From positions 124,001 to 188,000 of the forward strand of contig JANQRS010000006.1 in assembly GCA_028284445.1 (NCBI GenBank): a DNA stretch of 64,000 nt, given 5' to 3'. Positions 44,484 to 53,350 of this stretch are shown here, piece by piece (position 1 is the stretch's first letter; each line of letters starts with the position of its first letter). The position numbers were made by a program, and so were the translations under genes. The DNA comes from Calditrichia bacterium (GTDB lineage: Bacteria; Calditrichota; Calditrichia; RBG-13-44-9; J075). Below the pieces are notes generated by a model. The model was given only the letters and a program-made list of their open reading frames with translations. It had not been told where the DNA came from and made no database searches.

Positions 44484-44516
44484 GCCCGCGAAGGATGCAT
44501 CCTTGCGGGCTTTTTT
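44484..44516. terminator. bidirectional rho-independent terminator
   Basis: GCCCGC and GCGGGC close an inner palindrome (AAGGATGCATCCTT) with one bulged base. T6 follows on the + strand and A-runs precede on the left, so it serves both the DUF2911 gene and rtcA, which ends at 44518. Confidence 0.9.
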
Positions 44517-44517
44517 C

Positions 44518-45540
44518 TTAGCTTTTCTCCATCTCGACCAGCCAGTTATTCTGACTATTCTTTTCTACGTGAATATCAACCGGCAGAAAATTTCGAATAA
44601 TATCGATATTGGTGCGGCAATGGGCGGTCATTCGTGACGCCACAAATGCCCCCTGTCCAACAACGGCCATCGGCAACAGCAGTTGATCGGCCAAATGCGG
44701 CCCTACCGCCGCCAGGCTGGCATGATAAGATCGGGCATCCTTCGCCACTCGCGTTGCCACTGTCTCCGCACGCACATTCAGCTCACCGAATCCGGTGAAA
44801 AATTCACTGACATGTTCAAAGTTCATTTGAACAGCAACAGTATTACCCGGGCCGTGCGCTCCCTTGATTTCCTGTGGCAACAGGTCATCGTCTGCCAGCC
44901 CCAGGAATCCCTGGATGGTTTCTAACTCACGCATCATAATGTTCGGCGGAAGATTGGCAATTAAGGCGATGGCCTGACGAGACATAAGCTTGCCACGCTC
45001 CAGTAATTCCAGCGGTCTAAATACTTTCCATGGCAAGATACGAGCAACAATCCGCCCGCCGCCGGCAGGATAGAATCCGTATTTCTCCAGTGTTACCTTT
45101 ACATCTGCCCCCATACGCTGCAGCAATGGCAGGAATGCGACATTGAGAAAATCGAAGGGCGGTGCAGCGATATTATGCGTTCCTCCCTCAAGAACAACCT
45201 CGCTGGGACCATCTGCGAGAAGTAAAGGCAGCATAACTGTTTGCAATACCAGCATGGTGCTGCCGGCGGTACCAATTGAGAATTTGTACTCGCCGGGTTT
45301 GATTACGCCGGGACGAAAGATCAGCTCCATTGATCCGATATCAGCACCTTCAACAACCCCGCCAGAGATCTCGGCAACCGCACGAACTGCGGTCAAATGC
45401 TGACGCATCAGTCCGGGCTTATTGCGGCCGGCACGGATGTTATGAATGTGAAAGGCTTTTCCGGTAATGAGAGAGAGGGAAAGCGACGAGCGCAAAATTT
45501 GCCCGCCGCCTTCTCCCTGCTGTCCATCAATTGTAATCAT
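44518..45540 (-). CDS. rtcA: RNA 3'-terminal phosphate cyclase
   Basis: A 340-residue cytosolic enzyme that uses ATP to convert RNA 3'-phosphate ends to 2',3'-cyclic phosphates. Family blocks are MITIDGQQGEGGGQILRS at the start, GRNKPGLMRQHLTAV, GGTHNIAAPPFDFL, GFYPAGGG and GAFVASRMTAHCRTNIDIIR, the last with the histidine adenylation site. The start at 45540 is chosen because it lies one base after the rtcB stop, with GGAGG inside the rtcB end as ribosome-binding site. It is translationally linked to rtcB and under the divergent activator rtcR. Confidence 0.93.
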   Translation of the reverse strand: MITIDGQQGEGGGQILRSSLSLSLITGKAFHIHNIRAGRNKPGLMRQHLTAVRAVAEISGGVVEGADIGSMELIFRPGVIKPGEYKFSIGTAGSTMLVLQTVMLPLLLADGPSEVVLEGGTHNIAAPPFDFLNVAFLPLLQRMGADVKVTLEKYGFYPAGGGRIVARILPWKVFRPLELLERGKLMSRQAIALIANLPPNIMMRELETIQGFLGLADDDLLPQEIKGAHGPGNTVAVQMNFEHVSEFFTGFGELNVRAETVATRVAKDARSYHASLAAVGPHLADQLLLPMAVVGQGAFVASRMTAHCRTNIDIIRNFLPVDIHVEKNSQNNWLVEMEKS

Positions 45541-45541
45541 T

Positions 45542-47053
45542 TTATGCTGCTCCTCCCAGAGATGCATCGTTATCCTTAATGACGAAGCGTGCCTTGAGAC
45601 GCGCTACTGTGCTGGCCAAACCGGCCAGTTCCACAGACCGTAAGACTTCTGAGAAATCTTTATAAGCCGCCGGCGCTTCATCGCGCGGATACTTGCGGCA
45701 GTTGGTAAGAATATCACGTGTCTCAAAAGATTGGTCGATCTCACCCTGATCCAGGGAGCGAATCGCGGCTTTACGCCCCAGCATCCGGCCGGCGCCATGA
45801 TTGACACTGTAACAGCTCAATTCTGCTCCCGGATCTGCCACCATCACCGCGGAGCCGCGCTGTGGATCGCCCGGCAAGAGAATCGGATGCCCGGTTTCGA
45901 AGAAAGGGGTATCCCGCAGAGCAAAATGATGCGCCGGATAAGACCGGGTTGCCCCCTTGCGATGTACCCACACCTTCTGGTTGCGAATGATTTCCTGCCG
46001 CGCAATGTTGTGGCTGATGAAATAGACCAATTGTCCGCTGGTGCCAGGCAAAACTTCCTGGAATGCTTCCAGCACCAGAGAGTTAATCAACATGTGGTTG
46101 ACGGTCGCAAAGTTTGCGCCCAGGGCCATATCATCAAGATAGTCATTTGCCTGCGGCGTTCCTAGCGGTGCATAGACCAATTTGCGGTCATCTGCCGGAT
46201 AAGGAATATTCCAGGCTGTGAACATATCTTCGAGAATCTTAAACTGCTGCTGCGCCAGATGATACCCAAATCCTCGCGATCCACAATGGGACAGAAATGC
46301 CACGCATCCGTCTTTCAGTCCAAAATGCTCGGCCACCCGGCGTGCGCGAACAGAATCAACGATCTCAACTGCTTCGCACTCACCAAAATGGTTACCGCTT
46401 CCATAGGACCCTAACTGAGTAATCTTCTTCATAAAGTTCGGAAAAAGATTGTTGTCAATCAGATAATTCAGACGGGCAGCCAGTGCTTCGCGGGTATTAT
46501 CATGTCCTAAATGAAAGGCATCTTCGCAGCGTGACATCCATTCCACAGGAATCCCCAGGGCTCGACAGACTGCCTCCGAAGCGCCTTCTGTTGCGGCCGC
46601 CCAGCCAAGCTCGTAAGATACCCGGCGCGCCTTCGGCACTGAGCGTTGTCCCTTGCCTGCGCCGGTTGGAGTACGCTCGAGAATTGCATTGATCAATGCC
46701 CGGCGCACACTCTTGTCCTGAATCGCCTCAACGGGCACATCAAGCTGCAGCAGGCTCATAGAACATTTGATGTCTACGCCGACCGGACCTGGATAAATAT
46801 GCGTGGGAGATACCATCACACAACCGATCGGGGCACCATAGCCCACGTGCGCATCCGGATTTAAGACCACTTGACTCACACCAGGGGACTTCCGCGCATT
46901 TATTGCTTGCTGCAAGCATTGCTGATCAAAAGTTTGCCGAATCGCTTCCGTGCCGACAACCGTTACAGGCGTCAATTTCGGCACCGGCAAAATTGCGGTT
47001 GCTTCACCTTTGGGGATTAGCATTGGGGGATGTGCTTTGTCCTTGTTAACCAC
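45542..47053 (-). CDS. rtcB: RNA-splicing ligase RtcB
   Basis: A 503-residue GTP- and metal-dependent ligase that joins RNA 2',3'-cyclic phosphate or 3'-phosphate ends to 5'-OH ends. Visible blocks: NPDAHVGYGAPIGCV, GVDIKCSMS with the metal cysteine, GSYGSGNHFGE, SHCGSRGFGYHLA, and VNHGAGRMLGR with the guanylylated histidine. Some motif wording differs from E. coli RtcB (GVDIKCSM rather than GVDIGCGM), placing it in a divergent branch. GTG start at 47053 is preferred because AAAGGAGAA lies just upstream. Head of rtcBA, preceded by a candidate sigma-54 promoter. Confidence 0.93.
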   Translation of the reverse strand: MVNKDKAHPPMLIPKGEATAILPVPKLTPVTVVGTEAIRQTFDQQCLQQAINARKSPGVSQVVLNPDAHVGYGAPIGCVMVSPTHIYPGPVGVDIKCSMSLLQLDVPVEAIQDKSVRRALINAILERTPTGAGKGQRSVPKARRVSYELGWAAATEGASEAVCRALGIPVEWMSRCEDAFHLGHDNTREALAARLNYLIDNNLFPNFMKKITQLGSYGSGNHFGECEAVEIVDSVRARRVAEHFGLKDGCVAFLSHCGSRGFGYHLAQQQFKILEDMFTAWNIPYPADDRKLVYAPLGTPQANDYLDDMALGANFATVNHMLINSLVLEAFQEVLPGTSGQLVYFISHNIARQEIIRNQKVWVHRKGATRSYPAHHFALRDTPFFETGHPILLPGDPQRGSAVMVADPGAELSCYSVNHGAGRMLGRKAAIRSLDQGEIDQSFETRDILTNCRKYPRDEAPAAYKDFSEVLRSVELAGLASTVARLKARFVIKDNDASLGGAA

Positions 47054-47095
47054 TTTCGTTCTCCTTTTGTTTCTATCCGTAATGTCTGGTAATAA

Positions 47096-47111
47096 GACAA
47101 GCCGCATGCCA
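47096..47111 (-). promoter_or_regulatory. candidate sigma-54 promoter of rtcBA
   Basis: On the reverse strand TGGCATG, four bases, then TTGTC fit the TGGCACG-N4-TTGCW consensus with exact spacing; mismatches are C to T in the -24 part and C to T in the -12 GC. Transcription would start near 47085, 32 bases ahead of the rtcB GTG. The divergent gene encodes the sigma-54 activator RtcR, which supports the call. Confidence 0.6.
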
Positions 47112-47256
47112 AAAGCAACAGAAAGAACTTAAATTCAATATTTACAATATCTTTAAAAATTCACCACAAACAATCACCATGCACACCAGCTAGAAACGCG
47201 GATAATTCTTAGATTTTTATCTAGTTTTAACATAGGGATTGATTTAAATTTCGCGC

Positions 47257-47299
47257 ACATTCTCCTTTAGCCCCTTCGAAGAAATTCAGGAGGATGTAG
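47257..47299. repeat. degenerate copy of the intergenic palindrome family
   Basis: CACATTCTCCTTTAGCCCC, a TTCGAA centre and ATTCAGGAGGATGTAG are a decayed version of the 24237 and 61755 copies. It sits 33 bases upstream of rtcR. Confidence 0.45.
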
Positions 47300-47331
47300 C
47301 GAGTGAAACAAGAACCCATGAGTGACTCCAC

Positions 47332-48930
47332 ATGCAAAAAAAGAACGTTGTCATTGGCCTTCTCGGCCCGACATTAGACCGCGGTGTCAAGGAAGATCGT
47401 TGGGGACGCTGGCGGCCAACTGTCTCAATTTGTCAACACGAAGACTTCCTCGTCGACAGATTTGAGCTGTTAGCCGAGCCAAAATTCGAAACGCTTTCCG
47501 GCCAGGTAATGGAAGATATCAATCTTGTATCGCCAGAAACAGACATCCGCCTGCACCATATTAACATCAAGAATGCCTGGGACTTTGAAGAAGTGTACGC
47601 TGCGCTTCATGACTTTTGCCTATCCTATCCCTTTAGCCCGGAAAATGAATCTTACTTTGTACACATAACTACCGGTTCACACGTAGAGCAGATTTGTATG
47701 TTTCTCTTGACCGAGGCGCGCTACTTTCCGGCACGCCTGCTGCAGTCATCGCCCCCACGCCGCCGCAACCATCCGACATATGGTAAGATCCACATGATCA
47801 ACCTGGATTTGTCTCAATACGACCGGTTGGCTTCACGTTTTCGGAGAGAACAAAAAGAAGGTCTTTCATTTCTGAAGTCCGGAATTGATACCCGAAACAC
47901 AGCATTTAATAATCTGATCGCTCAAATCGAACGGGTTGCCATTCATTCGCAGGCGCCAATTCTGCTGCTAGGCCCCACAGGAGCGGGAAAATCTCAGCTG
48001 GCAAAACGCATCTTTGAGCTCAAGCGTAATCGGCGCGAAATCTCCGGAGATTTCATCAACGTGAATTGCGCCACTATCCGCGGCGATGCTGCAATGTCGG
48101 CCTTGTTCGGACACGTCAAAGGGGCTTTTACAGGCGCCGGAGCTGATCGCGCAGGCCATTTAAGAATGGCCGACAAAGGCATTCTCTTTCTTGATGAAAT
48201 CGGAGAACTGGGCCTTGATGAACAAGCAATGCTTCTGGCCGCCATCGAGGAAAAACGTTTCAAACCACTGGGATCGGATTCTGAGGTTAAGAGCAACTTC
48301 CAATTGATCGCCGGCACCAATCGCGATCTCTGGGAAGCAGTAAGTGCCGGCACGTTCCGCGAAGACTTACTGGCGCGCATCAATCTCTGGACATTTGAAC
48401 TACCGGGACTAATGCAGCGGCGAGAAGATATTGCCCCTAACCTTGATTATGAATTGCAGCAATTTGCGGAGAACAACGGCACGCGGGTCACTTTCAGTCA
48501 AGAGGCGAAAAATCATTTCATTGATTTTGCTACTTCCCCACGTGGTAAATGGAAGGCCAATTTTCGGGACCTAAATGCCGCAATGACCCGCATGGGCACC
48601 TTATCGGCAGGAGGACGGATTACCCTCGATGTCGTACGTGAGGAAATCGAGCGGCTGGAGTATGCCTGGAGGGATATGCAAACGGCCGGAGACAATAATA
48701 CAGATATTCTTTCTTCATTGTTGAATAAGGAACAGCTGGCTGCTATGGATCTCTTTGATCGCTATGCGTTGGCTGGCGTCGTGCGTGTCTGCCGGGAAAG
48801 CGCCAACCTTTCGGAAGCCGGTAGAAAGCTCTTTGCAGTCTCCAGAAGCCGCAAGAAAAACACCAACGATGCTGATCGCCTGCGCAAATACCTGGCAAAA
48901 TTCGATTTAAACTGGAAGAAGGTACAATAA
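47332..48930 (+). CDS. rtcR: RtcR, CARF-domain sigma-54 activator of rtcBA
   Basis: A 532-residue activator. Residues about 1-180 are the RtcR-type CARF domain (VVIGLLGPTLDRGVKEDRWGR, then FVHITTGSHVEQICMFLLTE), a ligand sensor for RNA ends or cyclic oligonucleotides. The AAA+ domain has Walker A GPTGAGKS (from residue 214), GAFTGA (264-269) for sigma-54 contact and ILFLDEIGELG. The C-terminal DNA-binding part (ALAGVVRVCRESANLSEAGRKL) resembles the RtcR helix-turn-helix. It is divergent from rtcBA. The stop overlaps the next ATG (TAATG), coupling it to a nitroreductase gene. No clear ribosome-binding site ahead of 47332. Confidence 0.93.
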   Translation: MQKKNVVIGLLGPTLDRGVKEDRWGRWRPTVSICQHEDFLVDRFELLAEPKFETLSGQVMEDINLVSPETDIRLHHINIKNAWDFEEVYAALHDFCLSYPFSPENESYFVHITTGSHVEQICMFLLTEARYFPARLLQSSPPRRRNHPTYGKIHMINLDLSQYDRLASRFRREQKEGLSFLKSGIDTRNTAFNNLIAQIERVAIHSQAPILLLGPTGAGKSQLAKRIFELKRNRREISGDFINVNCATIRGDAAMSALFGHVKGAFTGAGADRAGHLRMADKGILFLDEIGELGLDEQAMLLAAIEEKRFKPLGSDSEVKSNFQLIAGTNRDLWEAVSAGTFREDLLARINLWTFELPGLMQRREDIAPNLDYELQQFAENNGTRVTFSQEAKNHFIDFATSPRGKWKANFRDLNAAMTRMGTLSAGGRITLDVVREEIERLEYAWRDMQTAGDNNTDILSSLLNKEQLAAMDLFDRYALAGVVRVCRESANLSEAGRKLFAVSRSRKKNTNDADRLRKYLAKFDLNWKKVQ

Positions 48931-49760
48931 TGCTGAAACGGCTGAAGGCACTGATCGACGAACGTTTCAACACCGATGCAATCGTCCCGGAAAAGCTCCC
49001 CAATGCCGGCTATTTTGAAACCATGCTGGCCCATCGTTCACATCGGTCCTTTCGTGATGAACAGATCCCGGAAGAGCTGATGCAATTTCTCTTTTATTGT
49101 GCCCTGAGCGCACCATCCAAAAGCGACTTGCAACAAGGCGATATTATCTGGCTCAAGAATCCGGACATACGTGAACAGATCGAAGCGCTCACCCCATCAA
49201 TGCACTGGATGCCCGATGCTCCGGAACTGTTGGTTTTCTGCGGTAATAACCGCCGGATTCGTGAAATGAGCAAAAAACACAAAATCCCCTTTGCTAACGA
49301 TCATGTGGATAGCTTTATGAACGCGGCGGTTGACGCCGGGATTCTCATGATGAATTTCATTCGCGCTGCTGAGGCCGCGGGATTGGGTTGTTGCCCAATC
49401 AGCGTTATTCGAAATGAAGCAGAAGCGGTGGGCAGCATCCTGGACCTACCGGACCTGGTATTTCCACTTGCCGGACTGGCAGTGGGCTATCCGGCAAGTG
49501 ATGGCAAGATCAGCGCGCGACTGCCGGTGGACATAACGATCCATGTCGATCAATTTCGCAGCGAAGGCAACGCCGAAGCAATTCAGGCGTATGATAATTA
49601 CCGCCGCGAGCGGCGCGACTTCCCGCAGCAGCGGTATAATGAAGACTACGCAGATTCGCCATCCTATAGCTGGAGTGAAGACAAGGCCCGGCAGTACGGG
49701 CGATCGGAACGCGCTGATTTCGGCAGCTATCTAAAGAAACACGGATTCCGCTTGATCTAA
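48930..49760 (+). CDS. NfsA-like nitroreductase family protein
   Basis: A 276-residue flavin-dependent oxidoreductase. HRSHRSFRDEQIPEELMQFL at about 35-55 is the FMN phosphate-binding opening, SAPSKSDLQQ the second FMN block, AAEAAGLGCCPISVIRN the glycine-rich segment, and LAGLAVGYPAS the end of the core. A charged C-terminal extension (about 195-276) with the DNYRRERRD run resembles the NADPH-dependent NfsA group. Its ATG overlaps the rtcR stop by one base, so both are translated together. Why a nitroreductase is tied to an RNA repair regulator is not known. Confidence 0.85.
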   Translation: MLKRLKALIDERFNTDAIVPEKLPNAGYFETMLAHRSHRSFRDEQIPEELMQFLFYCALSAPSKSDLQQGDIIWLKNPDIREQIEALTPSMHWMPDAPELLVFCGNNRRIREMSKKHKIPFANDHVDSFMNAAVDAGILMMNFIRAAEAAGLGCCPISVIRNEAEAVGSILDLPDLVFPLAGLAVGYPASDGKISARLPVDITIHVDQFRSEGNAEAIQAYDNYRRERRDFPQQRYNEDYADSPSYSWSEDKARQYGRSERADFGSYLKKHGFRLI

Positions 49761-50002
49761 AAAAGAGCCTGAGTGGGTTAAAAAAATCGGCGGAAAGTAC
49801 TGATATTATTCAACGTATGCAGCCCAGGTAAATAAAAATTGCAAACAGCAAATTATGACCTTACCTTCCAAGCGGAGTATCCTGACAGACTTTTGTAGTA
49901 ACTGCACCAACATTTGGTCGCGAAAAAGGTATGTTAGACAGAACGCTTTTCCAAGACATCAGCTGCTAATCACCGTGTCTATTAAGCCCAGTGTTTATAA
50001 AT

Positions 50003-50899
50003 ATGAGCTACGATCTATATTTCAAGAGTCGTGATGGCGCCAGGAATATTCTATACGATAACTTCCGCGCCTATTTTAGTGATCGCATGAATTACGAACT
50101 CAGCGGTTATCAAGCCTGGTATCGCAATGACGATACCGGTGTCTATTTTTGCTTTGATTATGGCGCATTCGATTCGGATGAACTCGATCTGGATCCGGCA
50201 TTGCTTCCCATGCGCTTCACCCTCAACTATTTCCGCCCACATATCTTTGCCCTTGAAGCCGGGCCGGAACTGGAAGCTTTTATCAAACATTTTGATTTAA
50301 TGGTGAGCGATCCGCAAGCGGAAGGCATGGGAGACGGTGATTATTCATCAACCGGATTTCTGGCAGGATGGAACAACGGAAATGAAGCAGCAGTGAATTC
50401 GATTCTCCAGTCGGACGACAATGAATCGCCACCTGAAACACTGGAAACAGATAAAATAGATCAGGCATGGCATTGGAACAAACAACGCCGTGAGCTGCAA
50501 AAAACTGTGGGGCCAAGCGTCCAGGTGCCGCGAATTATTTTCATAAAAACGCCCGATGGCCTGGAGACCGGCATTCAGTGGCTGGACGGACTCCCGATTG
50601 CACTACCACGAGTCGATGTCGTTCTGGCGTACCGGGATCGCTTGGCGCAGCGAAGCTACCTCATCAAGAAATCCAACCTCGCCATACTCAACTACGAAGA
50701 AGTTGTGAATCATCTTGCAGATTTTGAGGAACATGACCGCGACGGGGTAGTGCCCTATCATTTGCTGGACTATAAACGAACACCTTCGGCGCTTGCAAAT
50801 TTTATTCGCAAGCACGAGGCCATTGAAGGTCAACCCCGGGACCACATCGTCCCTCCGGACCAGGTCCTGAATCTCGAACTGGTTAGTAAGTTGGCTTAG
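50003..50899 (+). CDS. hypothetical protein with MSYDLYF start
   Basis: A 298-residue soluble, acidic protein. It starts MSYDLYFKSRDGARNILYD, an opening seen in assorted bacterial proteins of unknown or toxin-immunity type. The middle is polar; the C-terminal half (about 160-298) reads as an alpha/beta domain (VPRIIFIKTPDGLETGIQWL, LAILNYEEVVNHLADFEE). No catalytic motif is seen. The start at 50003 is preferred over GTG at 49991. Its last four bases overlap the end of the convergent EF-hand protein gene. Confidence 0.6.
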   Translation: MSYDLYFKSRDGARNILYDNFRAYFSDRMNYELSGYQAWYRNDDTGVYFCFDYGAFDSDELDLDPALLPMRFTLNYFRPHIFALEAGPELEAFIKHFDLMVSDPQAEGMGDGDYSSTGFLAGWNNGNEAAVNSILQSDDNESPPETLETDKIDQAWHWNKQRRELQKTVGPSVQVPRIIFIKTPDGLETGIQWLDGLPIALPRVDVVLAYRDRLAQRSYLIKKSNLAILNYEEVVNHLADFEEHDRDGVVPYHLLDYKRTPSALANFIRKHEAIEGQPRDHIVPPDQVLNLELVSKLA

Positions 50900-53055
50900 T
50901 TGCCTGCGAACGAGACCCAACCAAAATACGCGGCCAAGGCCAGGCCAATTACAAGCAATACAATCCAGGTCCACTTGTTCTTATGGCGAACACCTTCAGA
51001 ACCCGCGGGATACGCCGGAGTTTTCGTGAAGGTATATGCCTGAAATCGGGTCAGGCGCATTCTGGCATTGATTCCCCAGCCAGCTCCTTCCAAAATGGAG
51101 CTCAAATCTCTTTTGCGGAGCTTCAAATAAGCAACCACGGTTGCCGGAATAATTGCCGCAAGAATGGCTGCCACAATCCCGCCCATAAGTTCCAAGAAGC
51201 TCAAACTCGCCAGCGTCTTGGTAATAAAGGCCGCGGACGATCCCAGCGCTGCAATAGCAATACCGCCACCGGCCAGCATTCCACCGGAAACATTCTGAGG
51301 ATTCTGCTGGGGATTGCTACCGGCAGTAGTCAGAGAATTATTCATTTGACCAACTGCCTGCACCCCGCGGGCGCTTAAGGTTTCTTCGGCCTTGTAGTTA
51401 ATCTCTTCCAGCTTCGACGTAACAGCCTTGCCCAAGCGTTTAAACGGCGCGAGCACCGCCTCGCTCAGACTAATCGGATTTTCCACAATTTTGATAACTC
51501 GCGCCTGCCTTTCGACGCCATGAATATCGCGAAAAATCCCCCATTTATTCACCTGCAGATTGCCACGATTGCCGGATGTCACCGGCACTGCCGCTTCAAA
51601 CAGCTTGCTGCCGTCCTTAACGCTCACCTCGACATACAGAACAAACATATTACTGGCATTGCTGAATTTCGCATGCTGCTCAATATCCGGCACTTTCACG
51701 CTAAGCGTAAAATGCCGTCCATCCATAATCAGAGTGCCCATCTCAAACAAAGCGCGAGAGTCTGCATCATAAAGATCAGGAAAACTTACAAAGCTGTTTA
51801 CAAAAGGAATCATGTAAGCCTGGAAAAGCACCAATTTTTCAACCAATCGAATGCCATCCAGCTCTAGTGATGTTTGATAGCTGTCATCAATCAAACGCTG
51901 CGCAGCCATATGGAAGCGCGCATCTTCGCGATATTTAATCAACTTGCCAAGGGGGATATCACCAACGCGGGTTTCCGGTTCAGAAGCCACCCAGGCTTCA
52001 TGCGCCTCGAAACTTTTCTTGATCTTGCCCCAATGGTCCCGGGACATGGCGGAGGGGTTCGTACCAAGCAAGGGGCGCACCACCTGAATCCGAAAATCAC
52101 GCAGCGGTTGTTCGTATAGGGCATTTAACACATCGGCAAATCGCAGCTTCCCGTCTTCACGCGGACGGGCAATCGGGGAGCGCTCCAGGAATTCACTGAC
52201 CACTTCGGTATCGAGGATATCACTCTCCGAAAGTTTGCCATTATTGGCCATCAGGCGCTCTTCCAGGCGCGGATCAAGGCGCTCCATATCCGAAAGTGCA
52301 AAATATTGATCAATCTTGGGGCGTAGATCGCTGTACAAGCGAAACGCCGCAGACGTTTCCTTGCCAAGCGGCATGATGTTAGAGCTTGGGCGATCACCGA
52401 GCCGTGCCCGCAGTCGCCAGCCAAGATAGGTTTTGATTTCTTCGATGAAGGTTTCAAGACATTCTTCATCTACGCCGGTTTGACCGCTTGGGTGCTCGCG
52501 GCCACCGACAGTATCGATGATATCCTGTAGAAACACTTTAATTGTATTTCCGGGTGCCGCATCGGGCAAAACAACTCCGGCTTCATCGAGGCCGCCTTCC
52601 TGCTCCATACTTTTCACTTCGCGGATTTGATTCAGGGAGATTTGCGGTGACTCGGGCAATTGCAGGCGGGCAAGAATCTTTTTTGCGGTCTGGAATATCC
52701 GTTCGCCATCCGGAGAACTGCGATCGATATCATTGATGATCAGCGTGCGATTCCAGGGTTCAATGCTCTCCGCACTCTTGAGATTTTTCAGCAGCCAGCG
52801 GATTGCCTGACGCACTTCTTCAACGCGTATGCGTCCGTCGGCATCGGTGTCTACGCGGCGAAGAAACACATCGTCGGCGTTAATGGTTACGATGGGAGCG
52901 TTGGTCGCTACCCAATGCGCGCCGTCCAATTCACCGACCCGCGCAAGGTCATCACCGTTTTGGATTTGCAGGTGATAGCTACTGCCAAAACGCTTAAACT
53001 TGAATTTCCCAAATTTAAGCGCGTCCGGCAGTGCCGTTTTCTTGTTGGATGTCAT
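50896..53055 (-). CDS. EF-hand membrane protein of unknown function
   Basis: A 719-residue protein. Residues 69-80 (DTDADGRIRVEE) form a canonical 12-residue EF-hand loop, with acidic ligands at positions 1, 3, 5 and 12. A long soluble region (about 100-560) of helices follows without a known domain. Then come two or three membrane segments (about 595-665, GIAIAALGSSAAF and LMGGIVAAILAAIIPATVVA, and a final WIVLLVIGLALAAYFGW near 695). AAGAGGA supports the start at 53055. Similar calcium-binding membrane proteins occur in planctomycete-type genomes, by recall only. Function is unknown; calcium sensing at the inner membrane is a guess. Confidence 0.7.
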   Translation of the reverse strand: MTSNKKTALPDALKFGKFKFKRFGSSYHLQIQNGDDLARVGELDGAHWVATNAPIVTINADDVFLRRVDTDADGRIRVEEVRQAIRWLLKNLKSAESIEPWNRTLIINDIDRSSPDGERIFQTAKKILARLQLPESPQISLNQIREVKSMEQEGGLDEAGVVLPDAAPGNTIKVFLQDIIDTVGGREHPSGQTGVDEECLETFIEEIKTYLGWRLRARLGDRPSSNIMPLGKETSAAFRLYSDLRPKIDQYFALSDMERLDPRLEERLMANNGKLSESDILDTEVVSEFLERSPIARPREDGKLRFADVLNALYEQPLRDFRIQVVRPLLGTNPSAMSRDHWGKIKKSFEAHEAWVASEPETRVGDIPLGKLIKYREDARFHMAAQRLIDDSYQTSLELDGIRLVEKLVLFQAYMIPFVNSFVSFPDLYDADSRALFEMGTLIMDGRHFTLSVKVPDIEQHAKFSNASNMFVLYVEVSVKDGSKLFEAAVPVTSGNRGNLQVNKWGIFRDIHGVERQARVIKIVENPISLSEAVLAPFKRLGKAVTSKLEEINYKAEETLSARGVQAVGQMNNSLTTAGSNPQQNPQNVSGGMLAGGGIAIAALGSSAAFITKTLASLSFLELMGGIVAAILAAIIPATVVAYLKLRKRDLSSILEGAGWGINARMRLTRFQAYTFTKTPAYPAGSEGVRHKNKWTWIVLLVIGLALAAYFGWVSFAGN

Positions 53056-53350
53056 AGAGTCCTCTTCCGAAATATACCGGTTGACAAGCATCGTCGCTGA
53101 CATCAGGCGGTGAACTGGCATCCAATATCATTTGGACACGGCTTAATAAAAATCAGCCCTGTTGTCTACGACCTTATAAAACATCACATGCACCGTAATA
53201 TACGGTATTCCTGGATGATATTGCATGGATATCAACGACTCTACTTGTCGTATTACAATATAGAAACGCTCTGCTCCGTGGCCATGTTATGCTTTCGGCC
53301 CGGGGCGGGCCAAATAAACGGCCCTGATTGAAACGCCATCAAAACGGCGC

